Positions 1-4,662 of a DNA stretch of 6,140 bases are shown here, piece by piece. Below the pieces are notes generated by a model. The model was not told where the DNA came from. It did no database searches and worked only from the letters and a program-made list of their open reading frames with translations. The DNA comes from Synergistales bacterium Syner_01 (GTDB lineage: Bacteria; Synergistota; Synergistia; Synergistales; Aminobacteriaceae). Numbering within the stretch: the stretch's first letter is position 1; every line of letters begins with the position of its first letter. The stretch is taken from assembly GCA_001604435.1 (NCBI GenBank), contig LVBO01000140.1, positions 1-6,140 on the forward strand, in the 5' to 3' direction. The position numbers and the translations under genes are program-made.

Positions 1-1765
1 AGAAGACCCTGCCGAGCTCGAAGACGCGCACCGGAGTCTTCCACCCGGAGGCCACGCTCTGCTGGACGCTTCGAAGCAGTCCGGGAAGAAGCGTCGTTCG
101 CATCCTGGACTGTTCCACGCTCATCGGGTTGGCCAGCAACAGAGGGCGGGCCCTGCGATCCGTGGCCGGGAGACGAAGCAGTTCGACGAACGAAGGGGAG
201 AGAAAGCTGTAGTTCACTAGTTCCACGTAGCCCCTGGAGAGGAGCGTCGAACGAATCTCCCCCTTGAGCCTGGTCGTCTTGCCGATGTCTCCGCGGCCGT
301 AGAGCGCCTGCGGAAGACGGGATTCCAGCGTTTCGTTGTACCCTCGGATCCTGCCGACCTCTTCGATGAGATCCTCTTCGATGGAGATGTCGGGACGCCA
401 CGAAGGAACGGAATATGTCGCCTCTTCGGACGTCGAAGAAACTTCAACGAGCCCGAGGCGCGAAAGAATCGAGGACGCTTCTTTCATGTCCTCCGTGAGA
501 AGGATCTTCTTCAATTTCTCCCTGGTCAGCGTCACGGATTTCTCCTCGGGAAGCTTCGTCGAAGCTGAAAGGATGGCGTACCCGCCTTCGGCGGCGCCCC
601 ACTCCTCCAGAAGCGAGGAGATATATTTCAAGGCAGTCTCCGCGATGCGCGCATCGACGATACGGGCATACCGGAAGGCGGCCTCGGAGGAGATACCGAG
701 CCTGCGGGAGGTTCTGCTTACTCTGATGGCGTCGAAATTGGCCGACTCGAGGAAGACGGTGCGCGTGGACTCGAGAATCTCGCTGTTCTCTCCTCCCATC
801 ACGCCGGCGATGCCTACGGCGAGGCCACCGCTCGTGATGAGCATGTCGCCCGGTTCAAGCCGGTGGTTCTTCCCGTCGAGCGTCCTGGTTTCCTCGCCGG
901 CGTCGGCGGAGCGGACCGTGATTTCCGGAGACGGAAGACGGTCGGCGTCGAAGGCGTGCGTCGGCTGGCCGAGCATGAGCATGGCGTAGTTGGTCGCATC
1001 GACCATCGCGGAGATCGGACGCATCCCGAGCAGGGTGAGAAGAATGCGCGTTTTCAGCGGCGAAGGAACGCTTTTCAGGCCCGTGATCAGGCCGAGGCAG
1101 TAGAGCGGGCATCCGTCGTCCTTCAGGGTTATCCCCTTGAATTCAACCGGCCACTCGACGTTCTTTGGGTTCGCGGGAAAAGCCGTAAGATCCTTTTTCC
1201 ACCGTGCCTCGGGGAAGAGCGCGTAGACTTCGCGCGCCACGCCGAGCATGCTCAACAGATCTCCCCTGTTCGGCGTCACCGAGAGGTCGAGGACGGCGTC
1301 GTCGAGCCCCAGAAGCTGTTTGATATCCTCTCCGGGCGCGGTCTCCGCGGGCAGGCGGAGTATGCCGAATTCGTCCGCCGCCTCCGGTATGCCCAGCTCC
1401 GCGGCGGAGAGCAGCATTCCCGCGCTCTCGACGCCTTCGAAATCCCGCGTGCCGAGAACGGAACCGTCCGCGAGCACCGCGCCGGGACGCCCCCAGGGAA
1501 CGATATCCCCCGCGGAAAGATTCGGCGCGGCCGTCACGACGAGCGCGGCGCCCTTTCCGTCGTTCACCGAGGCGACGAAGAGATTCTCTTTCGCCGGGTG
1601 TTTTTCCAGTTTTTCGATGCGCGCGGAGAGCACGTCTTTCAGCCGGGTGCACGGATACTCTATCGATTCGACTTCGCAACCGGTAAAGGTCAGCCGTTCG
1701 GCGACCTCCTCAAGCGATGCGGGAATCTTCAACAGTTCGTTCAGCAGGTTCCAGGAAATCAGCAT
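1..1765 (-). CDS. pheT: Phenylalanyl-tRNA synthetase beta subunit, 3' end cut by window edge
   Basis: PheT forms the alpha2-beta2 synthetase with PheS and charges tRNA-Phe in the cytoplasm; the beta subunit binds tRNA and edits mischarged Tyr. My translation gives 588 codons with no stop before the left edge, about three quarters of the usual length near 800. In order it shows an N-terminal part with an EMAP/OB-type tRNA-binding domain (about 40-150, with TAAPNLSAGD), LSVTPNRGDLLSMLGVARE (161-179), the B3/B4 editing domain (about 218-380, with MRPISAMVDATNY, GQPTHAFD, VGIAGVMGG and FLESANFD), and the B5 domain with PSWRPDISIEEDLIEEVGR. In B5, D459, D465, E468 and E469 keep the spacing of the family's metal-binding acidic residues. 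The start of the core fold follows (ANPMSVEQSRMRTTLLPGLL, RVFELGRVF). The ATG at 1765 overlaps the pheS stop (ATGCTGA) and has GGGGAGG 8 nt upstream inside pheS, which suggests coupled translation. The anticodon-binding FDX-ACB domain lies outside the window. No frameshift was seen. Confidence 0.97.
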   Translation of the reverse strand, partial: MLISWNLLNELLKIPASLEEVAERLTFTGCEVESIEYPCTRLKDVLSARIEKLEKHPAKENLFVASVNDGKGAALVVTAAPNLSAGDIVPWGRPGAVLADGSVLGTRDFEGVESAGMLLSAAELGIPEAADEFGILRLPAETAPGEDIKQLLGLDDAVLDLSVTPNRGDLLSMLGVAREVYALFPEARWKKDLTAFPANPKNVEWPVEFKGITLKDDGCPLYCLGLITGLKSVPSPLKTRILLTLLGMRPISAMVDATNYAMLMLGQPTHAFDADRLPSPEITVRSADAGEETRTLDGKNHRLEPGDMLITSGGLAVGIAGVMGGENSEILESTRTVFLESANFDAIRVSRTSRRLGISSEAAFRYARIVDARIAETALKYISSLLEEWGAAEGGYAILSASTKLPEEKSVTLTREKLKKILLTEDMKEASSILSRLGLVEVSSTSEEATYSVPSWRPDISIEEDLIEEVGRIRGYNETLESRLPQALYGRGDIGKTTRLKGEIRSTLLSRGYVELVNYSFLSPSFVELLRLPATDRRARPLLLANPMSVEQSRMRTTLLPGLLRSVQQSVASGWKTPVRVFELGRVF

Positions 1766-2805
1766 GAGAAACGCCTCCCCGAGAGAAGATAGGGCACGTT
1801 GCCTTCGAAGAGAACGCGAAGGTCGGTCAGTCCGTATTTGAGCATGGCGATGCGGTCGAGCCCCATGCCCCATGCAAAGCCGTTGTACACCGAGGGGTCG
1901 ATGCCTCCGTAGCGGATGACGTTCGGGTGCACCATACCGAGTCCCGCCACTTCGAGCCAACCCGTTCCCTTGCATATTCTGCACGAGGGGTTCTTGCCGG
2001 AGCACTCGACGCACTCGATGTCGAGTTCGAGCGACGGCTCGGTGAAGGGGAAGTAGCTCGCTCGGTAGCGGGCCTTCAGGGGGCGGGAGAAGATCGCCGC
2101 CATGAGCGCGTCGAGGCACCCCTTCATGTCGGCCACGGAGATGTTCTTTTCCACGAGCAGCCCTTCGATCTGATTGAACATGGGAGAGTGCGTGGGGTCG
2201 CTGTCGCGCCGGTACACCTTGCCGGGGCAGACGATCCGGATGGGAGCGCCATACCTGAGCATCGAGCGTACTTGTACGGGCGACGTGTGCGTCCGCAGCA
2301 GTTTTCCGTCCGGGAAATAGAACGTGTCGGCCATATCCCTCGCAGGGTGGAACGCCGGAATGTTGAGCGCCTCGAAGTTGTGAAAATCGTCCTCTATTTC
2401 GGGACCGAGCGCCACGGAAAAACCGAGTCCCGCAAGAATTTCCACCACATCCTGCGTCAACTGAGCGACCGGATGGATCCCGCCCATACTCCTCCCCCTG
2501 GGAGGCAAGGTCACGTCGATGCGGAACGCACGCTCCGCGGCATCGGATTCCATTTCTTCAAGCTCGATCTTTTTTCCGTCTAAAATATCTTCCATTCTGT
2601 CGCGAAGAGAGTTCACAGCCTGTCCGACTACCGGGCGCTCCTCCGGCGAAAGAGAACCAAGCGTCTTCAAAAAGGAGGTCACGGCGCCCTTCTTGCCGAG
2701 AAAAGCGACCTTCACCTGCTGAAGTTCCTCGGATGAAGCGATTCCCGATAGTTGTTCCGTAAAACGTTGTTCGATGCTTTCCAGTTCAGTCTGAATGGAT
2801 GTCAC
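1759..2805 (-). CDS. pheS: Phenylalanyl-tRNA synthetase alpha subunit
   Basis: PheS is the catalytic subunit of the class II synthetase that activates phenylalanine. The 348-residue product has the family's usual length. It has an N-terminal coiled-coil arm (about 1-90), then HPVAQLTQDVVEIL, GPEIEDDFHNFEALNIPAFHP and ARDMADTFYF, motif 2 (GKVYRRDSDPTHSPMFNQIE, about 195-214), TEPSLELDIEC, and motif 3 (GFAWGMGLDRIAMLKYG, about 309-325). A311 matches the alanine known in E. coli (A294) to set the size of the Phe pocket, so normal Phe specificity is expected. C265, C268, C275 and C278 form CxxC-x6-CxxC, a probable zinc knuckle. I chose GTG 2805 because AAGGAGG lies 10 nt upstream and the residues before it look unlike PheS. 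The frame stays open upstream to an ATG at 2952, which would add 49 residues. The next ATG downstream is far inside the protein. Confidence 0.97.
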   Translation of the reverse strand: MTSIQTELESIEQRFTEQLSGIASSEELQQVKVAFLGKKGAVTSFLKTLGSLSPEERPVVGQAVNSLRDRMEDILDGKKIELEEMESDAAERAFRIDVTLPPRGRSMGGIHPVAQLTQDVVEILAGLGFSVALGPEIEDDFHNFEALNIPAFHPARDMADTFYFPDGKLLRTHTSPVQVRSMLRYGAPIRIVCPGKVYRRDSDPTHSPMFNQIEGLLVEKNISVADMKGCLDALMAAIFSRPLKARYRASYFPFTEPSLELDIECVECSGKNPSCRICKGTGWLEVAGLGMVHPNVIRYGGIDPSVYNGFAWGMGLDRIAMLKYGLTDLRVLFEGNVPYLLSGRRFSC

Positions 2806-2809
2806 GTGC

Positions 2810-2828
2810 CCTTCTCCTCCTTCTCCTG
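2810..2828 (-). promoter_or_regulatory. Shine-Dalgarno tract of pheS
   Basis: On the minus strand this is an unbroken purine tract, AGGAGAAGGAGGAGAAGGG, with a perfect AAGGAGG at 2822-2816 placed 10 nt before GTG 2805. A second GGAG lies a few bases further upstream. The tract supports GTG as the pheS start, because the alternative in-frame ATG at 2952 has no good SD at proper spacing. Confidence 0.8.
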
Positions 2829-2985
2829 ATAATCCGGTCGATTTGATCGTATCCTCCTCCACGCAGGCCTGCGGCGGCAAATCTCCCGCATGGACGATCG
2901 GATCGGAACGGGGAGAGCGCAGCGTCTTCGGTAAAAAGAAGGACGGAAACATTATACTTCGTTGGAAATTTTCACTCCAGAGTGG
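2829..2985 (-). other. pheST untranslated leader
   Basis: This is most of the gene-free stretch between rplT and pheS (2806-3136). It follows the promoter and shows no T-box consensus (UGGNACCGCG), no terminator hairpin and no separate leader ORF with its own stop. It contains a near-palindrome CACTC-CA-GAGTG (2973-2984) at the predicted transcript start, a second TATAAT at 2956-2951, and a perfect 12-bp palindrome CGCAGGCCTGCG (2862-2873). The frame is open into pheS from an ATG at 2952 and begins M-F-P-S-F-F. I see no supported Phe-responsive element. Confidence 0.5.
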
Positions 2986-2994
2986 ATTATATCA
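2986..2994 (-). promoter_or_regulatory. Probable pheST promoter, extended -10
   Basis: The minus strand reads TGATATAAT, a perfect TATAAT (2991-2986) with the TGn extension that can replace a good -35 element; no convincing -35 is seen 16-18 nt upstream. It lies just after the strong terminator that follows rplT, so pheST needs its own promoter here. Transcription would start near 2979 and give a leader of about 170 nt. A second TATAAT at 2956-2951 lacks both the TGn extension and a -35 and is the weaker candidate. Confidence 0.55.
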
Positions 2995-3018
2995 CCACAT
3001 CCGCCGAGGCTCCACAGG

Positions 3019-3060
3019 CAAAGAAAAAGGGTTCCCGCCGCTTTCTGGCGGCAGAAACCC
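3019..3060 (-). terminator. Intrinsic terminator after rplT
   Basis: In the minus-strand transcript, the 13-nt arm at 3060-3048 (GGGUUUCUGCCGC) pairs fully with 3041-3029 (GCGGCGGGAACCC), using two G-U pairs and a 6-nt loop (CAGAAA). It is followed directly by UUUUUCUUUG. It lies 76 nt after the rplT stop and ends the infC-rpmI-rplT transcription unit ahead of the pheST promoter. Confidence 0.92.
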
Positions 3061-3078
3061 CGAAATGGCTTTTTGGGA

Positions 3079-3110
3079 GGCTGCGCGGCTACGCAATGCG
3101 CCGCAAAGCC
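3079..3110 (-). other. Stem-loop in the 3' UTR of rplT
   Basis: Arms 3110-3100 and 3089-3079 pair over 11 positions with one mismatch and one G-U pair, around a 10-nt loop. No U run follows, so it is not a terminator by itself. It sits between the rplT stop and the terminator and could stabilise the 3' end. It may also be incidental in GC-rich sequence. Confidence 0.4.
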
Positions 3111-3136
3111 TGTATCGCGCTTGTGAAGGAGCCCGA

Positions 3137-3496
3137 CTACTTGCCCAGCGCGTTCTTGGCCTGAGCCGTCAACTGGGTGAACGCCGCCATGTCGTTGATC
3201 GCCAGCTCGGAAAGCATCTTCCTGTTGATGACGATTCCCGCCTTTTTCAGGCCGTTCATGAAGGAGCTGTAGGACATTCCGCAAGACCGGGTCGCCGCAT
3301 TGATTCTGGTGATCCACAGGCGTCGGAAATCTCTCTTCTTGCGTTTTCTGTCGACATACGCTCTGGAAAGAGAGTGAAGGTAGGCCTCTCTCGCTCTCCT
3401 GTACACGTTCTTCTTCCGTCCCCAATATCCTTTGGTTATCGAAAAAAGTTTCTTTCTCTTTTTATCGCTTGCGCTACCACCTTTGACGCGGGGCAT
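3137..3496 (-). CDS. rplT: 50S ribosomal protein L20
   Basis: L20 binds 23S rRNA early in large-subunit assembly and, in E. coli and B. subtilis, represses its own operon. The 119-residue product is full length. It begins MPRVKGGSASDKKRKKLF, has the basic helical N-terminal extension (KGYWGRKKNVYRRAREAY), and a globular C-terminal RNA-binding half with RRLWITRINAATRSCGMSYS and FMNGLKKAGIVINRKMLSEL. The ATG at 3496 has GAGGTG 7 nt upstream. The gap to rpmI is only 34 nt, so the two are cotranscribed. The stop is TAG. In this operon L20 is the expected autoregulator; the leader and intercistronic hairpins upstream are candidate targets, but that is inference. Confidence 0.98.
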   Translation of the reverse strand: MPRVKGGSASDKKRKKLFSITKGYWGRKKNVYRRAREAYLHSLSRAYVDRKRKKRDFRRLWITRINAATRSCGMSYSSFMNGLKKAGIVINRKMLSELAINDMAAFTQLTAQAKNALGK

Positions 3497-3530
3497 CGCA
3501 CGTCACCTCTTTCATAGAATGAACTTGTTC

Positions 3531-3728
3531 TCAGTTGTACGGGAGAAGCTTCTTCAGGCTCTCGATACGGGTAGCGTCGACATACCCTGTCTTGCGCAGT
3601 TTGCGAAGGCGGGAGGGTCCCTTCACCGTAAGATGATGACCTCTTCCCACTCTGCGGTAGGACAGCTTCCCTGTTCCTGTAAACGAAAATCTCTTTTTGG
3701 CTCCCGAATGAGATTTTTGCTTTGGCAT
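3531..3728 (-). CDS. rpmI: 50S ribosomal protein L35
   Basis: L35 is a small basic protein of the large ribosomal subunit. The 65-residue product has the usual length and signature: MPKQKSHSGAKKRFSFTGTG at the start, a basic middle (LSYRRVGRGHHLTVKGPSR) and the end RLRKLRKTGYVDATRIESLKKLLPYN (split here only by position, residues 40-65). The ATG at 3728 is set by AAGGAGG 9 nt upstream. The frame stays open upstream to 3815, but those 29 residues are unlike L35 and cover the intercistronic hairpin. It sits between infC (102-nt gap) and rplT (34-nt gap). Confidence 0.97.
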   Translation of the reverse strand: MPKQKSHSGAKKRFSFTGTGKLSYRRVGRGHHLTVKGPSRLRKLRKTGYVDATRIESLKKLLPYN

Positions 3729-3762
3729 TTGAGCATTCCTCCTTCCTCGGATATTCATCAAG

Positions 3763-3791
3763 ATAAAAGCCCGCCGCAGTTCGCGACAGGC
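3763..3791 (-). terminator. Terminator-like hairpin between infC and rpmI
   Basis: In the minus-strand transcript, GCCUGUCGC (3791-3783) pairs with GCGGCGGGC (3777-3769) over nine pairs, two of them G-U, with a GAACU loop. UUUUAUCUUG follows at once. The two G-U pairs would be A-C mismatches on the plus strand, which marks the minus strand as the active one. The hairpin starts 39 nt after the infC stop and ends upstream of the rpmI SD. rpmI and rplT have no evident promoter after it, so it is more likely a partial terminator, processing site or L20-responsive element than a full stop. Confidence 0.7.
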
Positions 3792-3830
3792 GGATTGAAC
3801 GTCATCGCATTCCAAGCGTCCTGTTCGGAC

Positions 3831-4481
3831 TTATTCCGAAACCTGCTGAGTTTCCGCTCCTTCCGGAGCGGGGTTCACCTTTGCTTCGGACGGCTTTTTT
3901 TCAGCCTTGGGAGCCTCGGCTTTCACCGGGGGCTTCGGCGTCGCCTTGACTTGCGCCTGAGGCACGGGGGTCATCATGATCCGCATATACCGCCCCTCCA
4001 TGCGAGGATTCCCCTCGCTCTTGCCGAGTCCGTCGCAATCTCGTATCACCCGGGCGAGCACCGCCTCTCCCTTGTCAAGGAAAGACATCTCCCTTCCCCT
4101 GAAAAAGACGGAAACTTTCACTCTGTGTCCGTCCTCAAGGAAACTCTTGATGGCTCTGACCTTGAAGTCGTAGTCGTGCTCGTCGATCTTCGGGCGCATC
4201 TTCATTTCCTTCAAAGTCTGCACTTTCTGCTTCTTTCGGGCGTCCTTCTCTTTCTTCTGCAGCTGGTACCGGTATTTACCGTAATCGAGAATTCTGCATA
4301 CGGGAGGCGTCGCCTGCGGCGCCACCTCGACAAGGTCGAGCAGTCTCTCCTCGGCCATCCTGATTCCCTCGACAGTGGGCACAACGCCCAGCTTGACGCC
4401 GTTTTCATCGATTATCAGGACTTCTCGTGCGGTAATTTCCCGGTTCACTCGGGGATCTCCATCGTCTTTTCGTGTTACTAT
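3831..4481 (-). CDS. infC: Translation initiation factor IF-3
   Basis: IF-3 binds the 30S subunit, keeps it apart from 50S, and rejects wrong start codons and initiator tRNAs. The product has the IF-3 N domain (NREITAREVLIIDENGVKLG, with signature PPVCRILDYGKYRYQ at about 59-73), a lysine-rich linker helix (KKEKDARKKQKVQTLKEMK), and the C domain (IDEHDYDFKVRAIKSFLEDG, VKVSVFFRGREM, MEGRYMRIMMTP). A Pro/Lys/Ala/Glu-rich tail of about 45 residues (172-216) follows and is longer than in E. coli or B. subtilis IF-3. I chose AUA at 4481 as start: GGAGG lies 9 nt upstream, an in-frame TGA lies three codons before it, and the added VTRKDGDPRVN resembles the start of B. subtilis IF-3. The alternative is GTG 4448 (205 residues), with a weaker GGAG 8 nt upstream. 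The stop is TAA. It is the first gene of infC-rpmI-rplT. Confidence 0.95.
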   Translation of the reverse strand: MVTRKDDGDPRVNREITAREVLIIDENGVKLGVVPTVEGIRMAEERLLDLVEVAPQATPPVCRILDYGKYRYQLQKKEKDARKKQKVQTLKEMKMRPKIDEHDYDFKVRAIKSFLEDGHRVKVSVFFRGREMSFLDKGEAVLARVIRDCDGLGKSEGNPRMEGRYMRIMMTPVPQAQVKATPKPPVKAEAPKAEKKPSEAKVNPAPEGAETQQVSE

Positions 4482-4487
4482 AGCCTT

Positions 4488-4496
4488 TCACCTCCA
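4488..4496 (-). promoter_or_regulatory. Shine-Dalgarno site of infC, pointing to the AUA start
   Basis: The minus strand reads TGGAGGTGA, a near-perfect anti-16S match, with GGAGG ending 9 nt before ATA 4481-4479. No ATG, GTG or TTG lies in frame at that distance; the first in-frame standard start is GTG 4448, 42 nt away. The site begins only 5 nt after the U tail of the leader terminator. Confidence 0.75.
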
Positions 4497-4500
4497 CTAG

Positions 4501-4536
4501 AAATATAAAAGGGACCGATGGAAAACCACCGGCCCC
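4501..4536 (-). terminator. Intrinsic terminator in the infC leader, probable attenuator
   Basis: In the minus-strand transcript, GGGGCCGGUGG (4536-4526) pairs with CCAUCGGUCCC (4521-4511) over all 11 positions, two of them G-U, with a UUUU loop. UUUUAUAUUU follows. The G-U positions would be A-C mismatches on the plus strand. It lies between the promoter at 4631-4659 and the infC SD with no room for another promoter, so infC expression requires read-through. It would also stop transcripts arriving from the TRAP gene. Confidence 0.88.
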
Positions 4537-4630
4537 GCATACGCGAAGACTTCTCTTCAAACCAGGCGAATGAACGCTTCGCAAGGTGAGAGGGTGGCCC
4601 CTCTTCTTTTCGATATTTTTAAACTAGGGC

Positions 4631-4659
4631 ATTATAGCACGAAGAAGCGATGTGCGCAA
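4631..4659 (-). promoter_or_regulatory. Sigma-70-type promoter of infC-rpmI-rplT
   Basis: The minus strand has a perfect TATAAT at 4636-4631 and TTGCGC at 4659-4654 with a 17-nt spacer. The -35 matches the consensus only in TTG. The promoter begins 3 nt after the TRAP gene's stop codon. Transcription would start near 4625-4624. Confidence 0.75.
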
Positions 4660-4662
4660 ATT

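Larger units (their letters stand above)
4482..4625 (-). promoter_or_regulatory. infC operon leader with candidate attenuation structures
   Basis: The leader RNA is about 140 nt. Besides the terminator it can form AGAGGG-GCCA-CCCUCU (4604-4589), GCGAA/UUCGC with a 7-nt loop (4582-4566) and GAAGA-GAAG-UCUUC (4558-4545). CCACC at 4597-4593 is complementary to GGUGG in the first terminator arm, and UCACCU near 4590-4585 is complementary to AGGUGA in the infC SD. These are possible alternative pairings. In B. subtilis the same operon is controlled by L20 through premature termination in the leader, so this is the expected place for such control. The specific switch is inference. Confidence 0.55.

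Noticed and set aside
1143..1679. Minus-strand frame of 178 codons inside pheT
   Set aside because: It is in a different frame from the continuous PheT translation and is extremely Arg/Gly-rich.
863..1792. Long plus-strand frame of 309 codons
   Set aside because: It is antisense to well-conserved pheT motifs, is rich in Arg, Gly and charged residues without domains, and reflects GC-rich codon use.
1927..2583. Plus-strand frame of 218 codons opposite pheS
   Set aside because: It is antisense to the catalytic core of PheS, and its His/Arg/Glu-rich content is typical of a shadow frame.
2806..2952. 49-residue N-terminal extension of PheS from ATG 2952
   Set aside because: The residues do not resemble PheS, the ATG overlaps a TATAAT and lacks a proper SD, while GTG 2805 has AAGGAGG.
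2806..3018. T-box riboswitch or Phe attenuator before pheS
   Set aside because: No T-box consensus sequence and no terminator hairpin was found between the promoter and pheS.
3729..3815. 29-residue upstream extension of L35
   Set aside because: L35 normally begins MPK, and that ATG has AAGGAGG; the extension covers a hairpin.
4445..4462. Five-codon ATG mini-ORF (MEIPE) overlapping the GTG of infC
   Set aside because: It has no SD at usable spacing and lies inside the extended infC frame; most likely chance.
3432..4508. Plus-strand frame of 358 codons opposite infC, rpmI and rplT
   Set aside because: It covers three certain genes and two terminator hairpins on the other strand, has no recognisable domain, and is a shadow.
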